NCBI RefSeq assembly: GCF_038024095.1
Contig: NZ_CP150668.1
Span: 1,302,001 to 1,366,000 of the forward strand
Source: Polaribacter tangerinus
GTDB lineage: Bacteria; Bacteroidota; Bacteroidia; Flavobacteriales; Flavobacteriaceae
Direction: 5' to 3'
DNA: 64,000 nucleotides
Positions 34,120-43,878 of this stretch are shown piece by piece; the stretch's first letter is position 1, and the number at the start of each line of letters is the position of its first letter. The notes below the pieces were generated by a model that made no database searches, had not been told where the DNA came from, and saw only the letters and a list, made by a program, of their open reading frames with translations. The translations under genes were made by a program, and so were the position numbers.

Positions 34120-36759
34120 TTATCTTACAAAACGATAGGTAGCTTTAATTAAAAAAGTATCATTTGCAGGGGTATCAAAAACCTGTGTTCTAATACTCTG
34201 ACCAAGTGAATCATTAAAGTCTTGAGAACCTACAGAACCTCTTGCCCATACAAAAAACAACTCTGAACCCGGAATGTATTCCCATCGAACAACCAAATTT
34301 GTTTGTAATTGAACAAAAGAGAAATCTGGTTTTGCAAAAGAATAGTCTGTACTAGAATTTAAATTTTCATCAATTAAAAAAGTTTCATTCCCATTGGCAT
34401 CAATCTGAGAAGTTATTTGACTATCTTCATATAAGTTTACACGATTTTTAAATGAACTAGCTACCGGGTTATTTACATAATTAAAATCGGAATACCTTCC
34501 CCGAGATATAAATGGTTGACCATAAAATTGAATAGAAAAATCTGGATTAATACTATAATTCAACCGCAAAGTTGTAGTCCAAGAATCGTTTTTAATAGTT
34601 CCTAAAATATATCTTTTATCGGTTCCGAAGTTTGTAGTAGAAACATACTGTGTTTTGTCTATTGTTTGCTCTAACTCGTTGTTTAAAGACATGCTAAAAG
34701 CATCGAAAGGCTGGTAATTCATTCTAAAAACATACCTATTTCTAGTAAATACATCTTCTTCACTTCTAATAGCAACATACCCAACTGTAAAACTAAATTT
34801 TTTACTTCTATCGGAATTTACAAAACCATACATAAAATGATCATCTGCCGCTCGCCATCTTGGACCTCCTCTTAAAAAAGCATTTCTGTGAATTTGACTG
34901 CTTGCGCCAACACCAATTTCTGTACCCCAATTATTTTTCCAGTTGGCATTTCCCTGAAGCTCATATCTAAATCTGTTTAAATTTCCGCCAAAATCATAAG
35001 TAGAAGACTGTTCTAAACTAACCGTAATATCTCTGTAAATGCCTTTGGGGACAAACCATAAATAACGCCCTTGAGCATACTGAATCATTTCGTCTGTTTG
35101 CCTTAAAAAACCAACATCATTCAGTTCTAGCTCTGGAGATCTCCATACAAAACCACCACCATATCGCCAATGGCCACCTCCTTGTTTTCCTGCTTCAATT
35201 CTACCTCCAGTACCAGTTAAAGAAGTTCTTGTAACATCTAGATTTACATGCGATGCACCTGGTCTTTGAAAAAGTCTAGCCATCGATTTTTGTGTATTTT
35301 CTATCGCTTCTTCGCTTCCTAAAACATGACTTATAATAGTATTTCCCTCTACATAAAAATCTCTTTTTCGCCACACATGTCTAAAATCGATACCTCCTGT
35401 GTATGCAGCCTTATGCAGCTCAGAAAAATTACCCGCCAAATTTCTATTTGTTGCGGTAAAAATACCTCCTAAAAAAGAATTCCTTTCATTAAAATCTTTT
35501 TGTGCACGAGCCACAAAAAAGTTAGTTAAAGGCTCTACAATCTCCTCTCTTGTGCTGCCATCTGTTTCTCTAACCTCTGCATATTCATTTGCAGTTACAC
35601 TTTCTAAAACACCAATAGACCAGCCATTTTGTGTTTTTCCAGAAAACTTAGCAGCTCCTAAAATTGTGGAGTTTTGAGGAACATCTGCAAATTCTCCGTT
35701 ACTTAAATTCGGACTCCTATGTGGGTTTCTACCTACTCTACGACTATAAAAAAGATTGTCTCTGCCATTGGCAAATTCAAAATCAAATATATTTTTATTT
35801 TCCACAAAAAAAGGTCTTTGCTCTCTAAAAAATATTTGAAACCCATCTAATGCAATGGCACCAGGATCTGCTTCTACTTGACCAAAATCTGGATTTATAG
35901 TTAAATCTAACGTTAAATCGTTAGTAATACCAATTTTGGCATCCAAACCACCGTTAATATTAAAATCATTACCGGTTCTGTATGGATTGCCAGCTTCTGC
36001 TGGATATGAATCGTACTGCAATACTGTAAAAGGTTGAATTTCTAATTGCTTTTGAGATTTTAAATTAATTAAACCATGTAACTCACCAGCTTCACTAATA
36101 AAACCCGCTTGCTCGTTGGGTATTCTTTGCCATAACGACCTTTCATTGGCTCGAAAAAGAGTTCTATTTACGTTAAAACCCCAAATTTGTTCTTTGGCAT
36201 CTCCGAATCGAAGTTGACTTAAAGGAATTTTCATTTCTGCAGTCCAACCTTTATCATCTAAATTGGCATCGGTAAACCAAACAGGATTCCAACTTTCATC
36301 CCAATTATCTCCATTTTGAGTAACAATTTCCTCACCTTTTACACCTGCAGCAGTTGTTGTAAAAACAAACGCTGTTCTTTTGTCGTGATAACTATCTATA
36401 ATAACATTCACCCTATCTCCTGCAAAACCATCTCGCCTACTTAAACGCTGTTGTATTAAGTTAGGAGCATCATCAAAAGCTCTCACAGCAATGTACAAAT
36501 ATTTTGCATCGTACATTACCTTAAACTTAGTTTGAAAAGTTGGTGCCACACCTTCGTTAGGTGTTTTCTGAACAAAATCAGTAGACCAAGGAACAATATT
36601 CCAAGCGTCTTCTGTAATTAACCCATCTATAACTGGAGTTTTTACTAGTTTTTTTGTGGTGTATATTCTTTTAGGGACTTTGTTTACAGCAATTTCTTGA
36701 GCATTAAAATGAAATGTAAAAAGGATACCAAAACCGAGTATTAGTTTAGAGAATCTCAT
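34120..36759 (-). CDS. DUF5916 outer-membrane protein with carbohydrate-binding domain
   Basis: About 879 residues from MRFSKLILGFG. The N-terminal signal peptide ends near FHFNAQEI. A CBM9-like domain follows (about 40-220, PVIDGLITEDAWN and FKVMYDAKYLYIAVRAFD), then the DUF5916 region with FFREQRPFFVENKNIF and many amphipathic strands ending in an aromatic RFVR C-terminus, like an outer-membrane barrel. Function is unknown; family members are abundant in Bacteroidota. In-frame ATGs at 36792 and 36819 exist, but the -7 box at 36817-36824 puts the transcription start downstream of 36819, excluding the longest form; 36792 remains possible. Confidence 0.88.
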   Translation of the reverse strand: MRFSKLILGFGILFTFHFNAQEIAVNKVPKRIYTTKKLVKTPVIDGLITEDAWNIVPWSTDFVQKTPNEGVAPTFQTKFKVMYDAKYLYIAVRAFDDAPNLIQQRLSRRDGFAGDRVNVIIDSYHDKRTAFVFTTTAAGVKGEEIVTQNGDNWDESWNPVWFTDANLDDKGWTAEMKIPLSQLRFGDAKEQIWGFNVNRTLFRANERSLWQRIPNEQAGFISEAGELHGLINLKSQKQLEIQPFTVLQYDSYPAEAGNPYRTGNDFNINGGLDAKIGITNDLTLDLTINPDFGQVEADPGAIALDGFQIFFREQRPFFVENKNIFDFEFANGRDNLFYSRRVGRNPHRSPNLSNGEFADVPQNSTILGAAKFSGKTQNGWSIGVLESVTANEYAEVRETDGSTREEIVEPLTNFFVARAQKDFNERNSFLGGIFTATNRNLAGNFSELHKAAYTGGIDFRHVWRKRDFYVEGNTIISHVLGSEEAIENTQKSMARLFQRPGASHVNLDVTRTSLTGTGGRIEAGKQGGGHWRYGGGFVWRSPELELNDVGFLRQTDEMIQYAQGRYLWFVPKGIYRDITVSLEQSSTYDFGGNLNRFRYELQGNANWKNNWGTEIGVGASSQIHRNAFLRGGPRWRAADDHFMYGFVNSDRSKKFSFTVGYVAIRSEEDVFTRNRYVFRMNYQPFDAFSMSLNNELEQTIDKTQYVSTTNFGTDKRYILGTIKNDSWTTTLRLNYSINPDFSIQFYGQPFISRGRYSDFNYVNNPVASSFKNRVNLYEDSQITSQIDANGNETFLIDENLNSSTDYSFAKPDFSFVQLQTNLVVRWEYIPGSELFFVWARGSVGSQDFNDSLGQSIRTQVFDTPANDTFLIKATYRFVR

Positions 36760-36816
36760 TAATTTTTTTGATTGTTTTTGGTTGAATAACATCATTTTAA
36801 CAAAAAAACGATGGTA

Positions 36817-36824
36817 CAAAAGTA
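36817..36824 (-). promoter_or_regulatory. -7 box of the DUF5916 gene
   Basis: TACTTTTG on the minus strand. It overlaps the most upstream in-frame ATG (36819), so that codon would not be transcribed and one of the ATGs at 36792 or 36759 must be used. Confidence 0.5.
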
Positions 36825-36918
36825 GGTTTCTACTTTCTTAAATATATCTTAAGATTCTGTTAATTTTAAAAAAAAGTATTGGAGAGTAAATCGTATCAAA
36901 AAATATTATAAAAGTCTA

Positions 36919-36949
36919 TTTGTCAATTAAATAAATAGCCTTACATTTG
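36919..36949 (+). promoter_or_regulatory. Sigma-A promoter of the rplM operon
   Basis: TTTG (36919-36922) and TACATTTG (36942-36949) are 19 bp apart, a textbook Bacteroidota -33/-7 pair. Transcription would begin near 36956, giving an 80-odd-base leader before rplM. Confidence 0.8.
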
Positions 36950-36986
36950 CACTCCTTTTTTAAGGGAAAAAATGAATATAAATCAT

Positions 36987-37016
36987 CTATTTGCTGTTTA
37001 TAAACACAGTAAATAG
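36987..37016 (+). promoter_or_regulatory. Hairpin in the rplM leader, candidate ribosomal-protein autoregulation
   Basis: CTATTTGCTGT (36987-36997) pairs with ACAGTAAATAG (37006-37016) over 11 bp with one G-U pair and an 8-nt loop. It sits between the transcription start and the rplM ribosome-binding region, 23 bp before the ATG. Ribosomal-protein operons in this phylum are known to carry leader structures; whether this is one needs comparison. Confidence 0.45.
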
Positions 37017-37039
37017 TAACAAAAACTAATCGTGTAATT

Positions 37040-37495
37040 ATGAACACATTAAGTTACAAAACAGTATCAGCAAACAGCGCTACCGTAAACAAGGAGTGGG
37101 TTTTAGTTGATGCGGACGGGCAAACGTTGGGTCGTCTAGCTTCTAAAGTAGCAAAGCTAATTAGAGGTAAATACAAGCCAAATTATACTCCTCACGTAGA
37201 TTGTGGAGACAACGTGGTTATTATCAACGCAGAAAAAATTGTTTTAACTGGAAACAAGTGGAAAGACAAATCTTACATTCGTCATACAGGATATCCAGGA
37301 GGACAAAGATCATTAACTGCAACAGAAATGTTTGAGAAAGATCCAACAAGATTAATCGAAAAAGCAGTAAAAGGAATGTTACCTAAAAATATTTTAGGAG
37401 CAGCTTTGTACAGAAACTTGTATGTATATGCAGGTACAGAACACAAACAAGCGGGTCAAGAACCGAAAGCTATTAACCTTAACGATCTTAAATAA
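37040..37495 (+). CDS. rplM: 50S ribosomal protein L13
   Basis: A 151-residue L13 with WVLVDADGQTLGRLASKVAKLIRGK at its start broken by the expected residues, then GDNVVIINAEKI, HTGYPGG and AVKGMLPKNILG, all diagnostic. L13 is an early assembly protein of the large subunit. Its TAA overlaps the rpsI ATG by 1 bp (TAATG), coupling the two; this L13-S9 order is nearly universal in bacteria. Confidence 0.98.
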   Translation: MNTLSYKTVSANSATVNKEWVLVDADGQTLGRLASKVAKLIRGKYKPNYTPHVDCGDNVVIINAEKIVLTGNKWKDKSYIRHTGYPGGQRSLTATEMFEKDPTRLIEKAVKGMLPKNILGAALYRNLYVYAGTEHKQAGQEPKAINLNDLK

Positions 37496-37881
37496 TGGAA
37501 ACAGTTCACAAAATAGGTAGAAGAAAAACAGCTGTTGCTCGTATTTATCTTACAGAAGGAAAAGGAAACATTACTGTAAACAAAAAAGACTTTAAAAGTT
37601 ACTTTACTACAGGAACCTTACAATATAAAGTACAACAACCACTTATGCTAACAGAAAACTTAACGTCTTATGACATTAAAGTAAATGTTTATGGTGGTGG
37701 TGTAACTGGGCAAGCAGAAGCAATTCGTTTGGCAATTACAAGAGCTTTAGTTGCAATAGATGCAGACCATAGAGCTATTTTAAAACCAGAAGGATTATTA
37801 ACGAGAGACCCAAGAATGGTTGAACGTAAGAAATTTGGTCAGAAAAAAGCACGTAAGAAATTCCAATTCTCGAAACGTTAA
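37495..37881 (+). CDS. rpsI: 30S ribosomal protein S9
   Basis: A 128-residue S9 with GRRKTAVARIYL, VYGGGVTGQAEAIRLAITRAL and the positively charged C-terminus ending FQFSKR, which reaches the P-site tRNA on the ribosome. The start codon overlaps the L13 stop by one base. A 151-bp gap to rpsB holds a weak TTCGAA-rich hairpin near 37882-37902 but no clear promoter, so rpsB-tsf may be read from the rplM promoter. Confidence 0.98.
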   Translation: METVHKIGRRKTAVARIYLTEGKGNITVNKKDFKSYFTTGTLQYKVQQPLMLTENLTSYDIKVNVYGGGVTGQAEAIRLAITRALVAIDADHRAILKPEGLLTRDPRMVERKKFGQKKARKKFQFSKR

Positions 37882-38032
37882 TATTCGAAATTTTTCGAAA
37901 TTATGTTTTTGGGAACTGTTACTATTACAAACAATTAATATAAACAGTTTAGTATCTAAATATATAGGACCTCTTTTAAGAAAGCGCTACTTATATATTG
38001 ATTTCAAAACAGAAAGTAAACACATTTAAAAA

Positions 38033-38821
38033 ATGGCAAACGTAAACATTCAAGAATTATTAGACAATGGTGTACATTTCGGACACCTTACTAGAAAATG
38101 GAACCCAAACATGGCTCCATACATTTATACAGAAAGAAATGGAGTTCACATTATCGACTTGTATAAAACAGCAGCTAAAATAGAAGAAACTTCAGAAGCT
38201 TTAAAAAAGATTGCAAATTCTGGACGTAAAATTTTATTTGTAGCTACAAAAAAACAAGCAAAAGATATTGTTGCAGAAAAATCGAAAGCAGTAAGCATGC
38301 CTTACATTACCGAAAGATGGCCTGGAGGAATGTTAACCAACTTTGTTACTATTAGAAAAGCTGTTAAAAAAATGGCTCAAATTGATAGAATGAAAACAGA
38401 TGGTTCTTTTGATGCATTGTCTAAGAGAGAAAAGTTACAAATTAATCGTCAGAGAGAAAAATTAGAAAAGAATTTAGGTTCTATTTCAGATATGACTCGT
38501 TTACCTGGTGCATTATTTGTAGTAGATATTAAAAAAGAACACATTGCAGTAGCTGAGGCTCAAAAATTGAACATTCCAATTTTTGCAATGGTAGATACCA
38601 ATTCAGATCCAAGACAAGTAGATTATGTAATTCCAGCTAACGACGATGCTTCTAAGTCTATAGACAAAGTTTTATCTTTTGTTACTGATGCAATTGCAGA
38701 AGGTTTGTCTGAAAGAAAATCTGATAAAGAAAAAGTAAAAGAAACGAAAGAAACTGCTGCTCCAAAAGCTGCAGAAGCTAAAGTTGAAGTTGCTAAAGAA
38801 TCTACAGAAGAAAATAAATAA
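38033..38821 (+). CDS. rpsB: 30S ribosomal protein S2
   Basis: A 262-residue S2: LLDNGVHFGHLTRKWNP at the N-terminus, the ERNGVHIIDLYKTA segment, ERWPGGMLTNF and the AMVDTNSDP signature. The C-terminal 35 residues are a Lys/Glu/Ala-rich extension beyond the usual S2 fold, common in Bacteroidota. It is followed 50 bp later by tsf, the typical partner. Confidence 0.98.
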   Translation: MANVNIQELLDNGVHFGHLTRKWNPNMAPYIYTERNGVHIIDLYKTAAKIEETSEALKKIANSGRKILFVATKKQAKDIVAEKSKAVSMPYITERWPGGMLTNFVTIRKAVKKMAQIDRMKTDGSFDALSKREKLQINRQREKLEKNLGSISDMTRLPGALFVVDIKKEHIAVAEAQKLNIPIFAMVDTNSDPRQVDYVIPANDDASKSIDKVLSFVTDAIAEGLSERKSDKEKVKETKETAAPKAAEAKVEVAKESTEENK

Positions 38822-38871
38822 TTTAATAACGACTAAGAAATTTTGTATTTCTTATTAAAAAATAAAGTGAC

Positions 38872-39837
38872 ATGGTAAAAATAAGTGCTGCTGATGTTAA
38901 AAAATTAAGAGAAGCAACCGGAGCTGGAATGATGGACTGTAAAAAGGCATTAGTAGAAGCAGAAGGAAACTTTGACGAAGCAATAAATATTTTACGTAAA
39001 AAAGGTCAGAAAATTGCTGCAAAAAGAGCCGATAGAGAATCTACAGAAGGTGTTGCCGTAACAAAAATTAACGATGCTAAAACTGCTGGTGTTGCCATTG
39101 TATTAGCTTGTGAAACAGATTTTGTTGGTAAAAACGAATCTTTCGTAGCTTTAGGAAATCAATTTGCAGACATCGCGTTAAACTACAACAGTAAAGAAGA
39201 ATTCTTAGCTGCAGATTTTGATGGTATGACAGTAGCTGATAAATTAGTGGAACAAACTGGTGTTATTGGAGAAAAATTAGATATCACAGCTTTTGAAAAA
39301 GTAGAAGCTGCTTATGTTGGTGCTTACACTCACATTGGTAAGATTGCTGCTTTAGTAGGTTTATCTGCAGTAGTAGATAACGCAGAAACATTAGCTAAAG
39401 ATATTGCAATGCAAGTTGCTTCTATGGGTGCAACAACCTTATCTTACAAAGATTTTGATCCTGCTTATGTAGCCGCAGAAACAGAAGCTAGAATAGCAGT
39501 TATAGAAAAGGACAATATTGAATTAGGGAGATTAGGTAAGACATTAAAAAATGTTCCTCAATTTATTTCTAGATCTCAATTAACGGACGAAGTTTTAGCA
39601 AAAGCTGAAGAAGCTGCAAAGGCAGAATTAAAAGCTGAAGGAAAACCAGAACAAATTTGGGACAGAATTTTACCTGGTAAAATGGAAAGATTTATTTCAG
39701 ACAATACCACTCTAGATATGGAGCAATGTCTTTTAGATCAAGCTTTTATTAAAGACGAAAAGAAAAATGTTGCCGAATATGTAAAGTCATATGGTAATGT
39801 TGAAGTTTCTTCTTTTAAAAGAGTTACATTAGGATAA
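38872..39837 (+). CDS. tsf: Translation elongation factor Ts
   Basis: A 321-residue nucleotide exchange factor for EF-Tu. The N-terminal UBA-like domain has LREATGAGMMDCKKALVEA; the EF-Tu-contacting core has CETDFVGKNESF and the paired VASMGA and repeated subdomains; the C-terminus ends GNVEVSSFKRVTLG. The length fits the longer Bacteroidota form. It ends the rplM-rpsI-rpsB-tsf block, followed by a strong terminator. Confidence 0.97.
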   Translation: MVKISAADVKKLREATGAGMMDCKKALVEAEGNFDEAINILRKKGQKIAAKRADRESTEGVAVTKINDAKTAGVAIVLACETDFVGKNESFVALGNQFADIALNYNSKEEFLAADFDGMTVADKLVEQTGVIGEKLDITAFEKVEAAYVGAYTHIGKIAALVGLSAVVDNAETLAKDIAMQVASMGATTLSYKDFDPAYVAAETEARIAVIEKDNIELGRLGKTLKNVPQFISRSQLTDEVLAKAEEAAKAELKAEGKPEQIWDRILPGKMERFISDNTTLDMEQCLLDQAFIKDEKKNVAEYVKSYGNVEVSSFKRVTLG

Positions 39838-39876
39838 TATTTTACTGAAACTAGTTCAGTTTACTTATTATATTGT

Positions 39877-39917
39877 AAACCTCATTTTCAATTTATTTTT
39901 GAAAATGAGGTTTTTTT
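39877..39917 (+). terminator. Rho-independent terminator after tsf
   Basis: A 15-bp perfect stem (39877-39891 with 39899-39913, arm AAACCTCATTTTCAA), 7-nt loop and T-rich tail, 39 bp after the tsf stop. It separates the ribosomal block from pyrH-frr. Confidence 0.9.
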
Positions 39918-40000
39918 GTGCATTTACCTTACTAAAAAGAACCTCTAAAAACTTGAAAGTAAAAGTAGAAATCAAAAAAAAGAAAATCAAAAAAAAAACG

Positions 40001-40008
40001 TAATTTTG
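40001..40008 (+). promoter_or_regulatory. -7 box of the pyrH-frr unit
   Basis: TAATTTTG matches the Bacteroidota -7 consensus, 44 bp before the pyrH ATG, downstream of the tsf terminator. The A-rich upstream sequence shows no TTTG at -33. Confidence 0.55.
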
Positions 40009-40052
40009 CGCAACCAGATTTTTCATTTAAAAGCACAAAAAAGAAACGCTAT

Positions 40053-40760
40053 ATGCAATACAAAAGAATTCTCCTAAAATTAAGTGGAGAAGCATTAATG
40101 GGAGAAAGACAATACGGTATCGACCCGAAAAGACTTTCTGAATATGCAAAAGAAATAAAAGAAATTGTAGCTACTGGTGTAGAAGTTGCCATAGTTATTG
40201 GCGGTGGAAACATTTTTAGAGGTGTAGCAGGAGCTGCAAACGGTATGGATAGAGTTCAAGGAGACCATATGGGAATGCTAGCAACTTGTATAAATGGTCT
40301 TGCATTACAAAGTGCTTTAGAAGATGAAAATGTAAAAACAAGATTACAAACAGCATTAGAAATAAAAGAAGTTGCAGAACCTTACATTAAAAGAAAAGCA
40401 ATTCGTCATTTAGAAAAAGGACGCGTAGTTATTTTTGGAGCTGGCACAGGAAACCCTTATTTTACTACAGATACGGCAGCTGTTTTAAGAGCTATAGAAA
40501 TAGATGCAGACGCTATTTTAAAAGGAACTAGAGTAGATGGTATTTATGATGTAGACCCAGAAAAAAATATAAATGCGGTAAAATTCGAAACAATTACTTT
40601 TAAAGAAGTGATCGATAAAGGATTAAAAGTAATGGATATGACTGCTTTTACATTAAGTGAAGAAAATAATTTACCAATTATAGTTTTTGACATGAATACA
40701 AATGGCAATTTATTAAAGCTCGTATCTGGAGAAAAAATTGGTACTATTGTTGATAATTAA
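40053..40760 (+). CDS. pyrH: UMP kinase
   Basis: A 235-residue amino-acid-kinase-fold enzyme that phosphorylates UMP to [14 protein letters not shown] binds phosphate, [11 protein letters not shown] and [11 protein letters not shown] bind the nucleotide, and [13 protein letters not shown] and [13 protein letters not shown] complete the bacterial UMP kinase pattern. It precedes frr by 41 bp, the common pyrH-frr pairing. It is allosterically regulated by GTP and UTP in studied bacteria. Confidence 0.97.
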   Translation: MQYKRILLKLSGEALMGERQYGIDPKRLSEYAKEIKEIVATGVEVAIVIGGGNIFRGVAGAANGMDRVQGDHMGMLATCINGLALQSALEDENVKTRLQTALEIKEVAEPYIKRKAIRHLEKGRVVIFGAGTGNPYFTTDTAAVLRAIEIDADAILKGTRVDGIYDVDPEKNINAVKFETITFKEVIDKGLKVMDMTAFTLSEENNLPIIVFDMNTNGNLLKLVSGEKIGTIVDN

Positions 40761-40801
40761 TTTTTAATCCGAAAAAATAAAATCTTTAAAACACACTGAA
40801 G

Positions 40802-41356
40802 ATGAACGAAGAAATTGAATTTATTTTAGATACCGCTAAAGAAGCAATGAATAGCGCAGTAGATCACTTAATAAAAGAACTACGTTCTATAAGAGCAGGA
40901 AAAGCAACACCTGCAATGCTAGGAACAGTAATGGTAGATTATTATGGTGCACAAACCCCTTTAGGGCAAGTAGCTAATATAAATACCCCAGATCCTAGAA
41001 CTATTTCTGTACAACCTTGGGAAAAAAACATGCTGCAACCCATAGAAAAAGCAATTCAAATTGCAAACCTTGGTTTTAATCCTATGAATAATGGCGACAT
41101 TATTATGATAAATGTTCCTCCGCTTACTGAAGAAAGAAGGATTGAGCTAGCAAAACAAGCAAAAGCAGAGGCAGAACATGCTAAAGTTGGTATAAGAAAT
41201 GCCAGAAAAGAGGCAAATAATGAAATAAAAAAGTTAGATATATCAGACGATATGAAGAAAATATCTGAAGATGATGTTCAAAAATTAACAGATACATTTG
41301 TAAAAAATATAGACGAAAAATTCTCTGTAAAAGAAAAAGAAATTATGACTGTTTAA
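40802..41356 (+). CDS. frr: Ribosome recycling factor
   Basis: A 184-residue protein: LRSIRAGKATPAML, VDYYGAQTPLGQVANINTPDPRT and the C-terminal KAEAEHAKVGIRNARKEAN helix are diagnostic for RRF, which splits post-termination ribosomes together with EF-G. It ends the pyrH-frr unit, followed by a strong hairpin terminator. Confidence 0.97.
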   Translation: MNEEIEFILDTAKEAMNSAVDHLIKELRSIRAGKATPAMLGTVMVDYYGAQTPLGQVANINTPDPRTISVQPWEKNMLQPIEKAIQIANLGFNPMNNGDIIMINVPPLTEERRIELAKQAKAEAEHAKVGIRNARKEANNEIKKLDISDDMKKISEDDVQKLTDTFVKNIDEKFSVKEKEIMTV

Positions 41357-41414
41357 GTTAAAGCTTAAGATTTATAATTTTTAAAAAACAAGATATATAC
41401 CTGAATAACAGATT

Positions 41415-41446
41415 AAGAAGAGTGTTTAAAAACACTCTTCTTATAT
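41415..41446 (+). terminator. Rho-independent terminator after frr
   Basis: Left arm AAGAAGAGTGTTT (41415-41427) pairs perfectly with 41430-41442; the innermost pairs open to leave a short loop. A T-rich stretch follows. It lies 58 bp downstream of frr and just upstream of the transporter promoter. Confidence 0.85.
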
Positions 41447-41469
41447 TTTATAGCCATTTCTATTTTGGC

Positions 41470-41477
41470 TACCTTTG
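41470..41477 (+). promoter_or_regulatory. -7 box of the MMPL transporter gene
   Basis: TACCTTTG, 16 bp before the start codon, matches TAnnTTTG. The frr hairpin lies immediately upstream, so this gene is probably its own transcription unit. Confidence 0.55.
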
Positions 41478-41493
41478 CATAAAAATCATTTAA

Positions 41494-43878
41494 ATGAATT
41501 TCTGGACAAAAGTTGCAAGCATTATTTTGAGAAACCGCTTTTTGGTACTGCTTATAATTGCTATAATTACAGGCTTACTAGCTTCACAAATGCAGTATAT
41601 GAAGTTTTCTTATACAGAAGCAAATTTATTACCAGAAGATCATGAGACGAATGTAGAGTATAATAAATTTCTAGAAATTTTTGGAGAGGAAGGTAATTTA
41701 GTAATCCTAGGCATAAAAGACAGTGCCGTATTTACTCCAAAAAAATTTAATGCTTGGAATAAGCTGGTAGAACAATTTGATGAAAGAGAAGAAATAGACT
41801 TTACCATTTCTATTGCAGATGTTCAAAAATTAAAAGCAGACAGAAAAAAAAGAAAGTTTGTTTTAGAACCACTTTATGAAAAAAACCCAAGTACAAAAGA
41901 AGAAGTTAATTCGATAAAAAAACAGCTCTTTGAGAAACTTCCATTTTACGACAACTTACTTTACAATAAAAATACTGGTACACTACAAACAGCTATTTAT
42001 ATAAAAAAGAATATTATAAATACACCCATCCGTAGAGATTTTATTTTTAATGTATTAATCCCTGCAATAAAAAAGTTTGAAAAAGAAAACAACCTTAATG
42101 TTCGAGTATCTGGTATGCCCTATATCCGAACGTTAAACGCACAGAATATACAAGATGAAATTGTGCTTTTTGTAGGAGGTGCATTGGCTATTACAGCGCT
42201 TATTTTCTTCTTCTTTTTTAGATCATTTAGAGCAACACTCATAACACTCTTAGTGGTAATAATTGGTGTTATTTGGGCCTTCGGATTTATTGGTTGGTTT
42301 GGTTATGAAATTACAGTTTTAACAGCCCTAATTCCTCCACTAATTATTGTTATTGGAGTCCCAAATGCGGTATTCTTAATTAACAAATATCAGCAAGAAA
42401 TAAAAAAACATGGTCAGCAAGCAAAAGCTTTACAAAGAGTAATTACCAAAATTGGAAACGCTACTTTAATGACTAATATTACTACCGCTTCTGGTTTTGC
42501 CACTTTTGTATTTGTAAAAAGTAACCTATTAAGAGAATTCGGAATTTTAGCCTCCGTTAACATTATTAGTATATTTATTTTGGCCTTACTTATTGTGCCA
42601 ATTATATACAGTTTTATGCCATTACCAAAGAAAAAACATTTAAGTCACTTAGAAACAAAGTGGATAGAAAATGTAGTAAATTGGATGGAGAAGATGGTAA
42701 AAAATCAACGAATTACCATTTATTTTGCGACCGTTATCGTTATCATATTGAGTATTATTGGGGTGTATAAAATAAGAGTTTCTGGAAGCCTTATCGAAGA
42801 CATGCCTAAAAAAATGGAGTTCTATAAAGATATTAAATTTTTTGAGAAAGAATTTGGTGGTATAATGCCTCTAGAAATTTTGATAGATACAAAAAGAGAT
42901 AAGGGAGTAATGAAATTATCTACCCTAAAAAAGATGGAAGAATTAAATGAAGCCATCGAAAGTTTTCCTGAACTCTCTAAACCTATTTCTGTAGTAAACC
43001 TAGTTAAATATTCTAAACAAGCATATTATAAAGGAAATCCAAAATACTACCAACTCCCTACAAATCAAGAACAAAGCTATATTTTTTCCTATACAAAAAA
43101 TTCTAATAGCGATGCCGGGATGTTAAAAACATTTGTAGACTCTACAGGGCGTTATGCAAGAATTACAACTTTTATGAAAGATATTGGCACCGATAAAATG
43201 GATGTTATTCAAGAGCGATTAAAAGTTGTAATTGCAAAAGAGTTTCCAGCAGAAAAATATAGCGTATCTCTTACTGGTAAAGCGCTGGTATTTATAAAAG
43301 GTACTAATTATCTTATTAAAAATCTCGTTATCTCTTTATCTTTAGCAATTTTACTTATTGCTATTTTTATGGCTTGGATGTTTCGTTCACCACAAATGAT
43401 TTTAATTTCCTTGATTCCAAATATGCTTCCATTATTAATTACGGCAGGCTTAATGGGCTTTTTAAACATTCCTATTAAACCATCTACTATTTTGGTTTTT
43501 AGTATTGCTTTTGGAATTTCAGTAGATGATACCATTCACTTTTTGGCAAAATACAGACAAGAATTAATTGGTAATAAATGGAAAATTAAACCTTCTGTTT
43601 ATGCAGCATTGAGAGAAACAGGTGTAAGTATGTTTTATACTTCTATAGTGTTGTTTTTTGGTTTCTTAGTATTTACATTGTCTAGTTTTGGCGGTACTAT
43701 TGCTTTAGGTGGTTTGGTTTCTGTAACACTATTGCTTGCAATGGTTTCTAACTTATTATTACTACCTTCTCTTTTGTTAACTTTCGAAAAGAAAATTGCC
43801 AATAAAAAGGTATTTAAAGAGCCTAAACTAGTTATTTTTCCGAAAGAAGATGAAAAAAGTGAGGATTTAGAAAACTAA
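41494..43878 (+). CDS. MMPL/RND-superfamily transporter
   Basis: A 794-residue inner-membrane protein built as two repeats, each with one N-terminal membrane helix, a large periplasmic domain and a block of five helices (about 225-385 and 610-770). The second block has FGISVDDTIHFLAKYRQE, whose Asp pair is expected to relay protons; the first has PPLIIVIGVPNAVFLINKY. This is the MMPL/HpnN-like branch of the RND superfamily, which moves lipids or other hydrophobic molecules to the outer membrane. No adaptor or outer-membrane channel gene is adjacent. A terminator follows. Confidence 0.88.
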   Translation: MNFWTKVASIILRNRFLVLLIIAIITGLLASQMQYMKFSYTEANLLPEDHETNVEYNKFLEIFGEEGNLVILGIKDSAVFTPKKFNAWNKLVEQFDEREEIDFTISIADVQKLKADRKKRKFVLEPLYEKNPSTKEEVNSIKKQLFEKLPFYDNLLYNKNTGTLQTAIYIKKNIINTPIRRDFIFNVLIPAIKKFEKENNLNVRVSGMPYIRTLNAQNIQDEIVLFVGGALAITALIFFFFFRSFRATLITLLVVIIGVIWAFGFIGWFGYEITVLTALIPPLIIVIGVPNAVFLINKYQQEIKKHGQQAKALQRVITKIGNATLMTNITTASGFATFVFVKSNLLREFGILASVNIISIFILALLIVPIIYSFMPLPKKKHLSHLETKWIENVVNWMEKMVKNQRITIYFATVIVIILSIIGVYKIRVSGSLIEDMPKKMEFYKDIKFFEKEFGGIMPLEILIDTKRDKGVMKLSTLKKMEELNEAIESFPELSKPISVVNLVKYSKQAYYKGNPKYYQLPTNQEQSYIFSYTKNSNSDAGMLKTFVDSTGRYARITTFMKDIGTDKMDVIQERLKVVIAKEFPAEKYSVSLTGKALVFIKGTNYLIKNLVISLSLAILLIAIFMAWMFRSPQMILISLIPNMLPLLITAGLMGFLNIPIKPSTILVFSIAFGISVDDTIHFLAKYRQELIGNKWKIKPSVYAALRETGVSMFYTSIVLFFGFLVFTLSSFGGTIALGGLVSVTLLLAMVSNLLLLPSLLLTFEKKIANKKVFKEPKLVIFPKEDEKSEDLEN

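Noticed and set aside
37820..38029. A 69-residue open frame between rpsI and rpsB
   Set aside because: It begins inside rpsI in another frame, has unnatural basic low-complexity composition and no ribosome site; it is a shadow plus intergenic sequence.
39843..39860. Small hairpin (ACTGAA...TTCAGT) right after tsf as a terminator
   Set aside because: The stem is only 6 bp without a T run; the much stronger hairpin at 39877-39917 serves this role.
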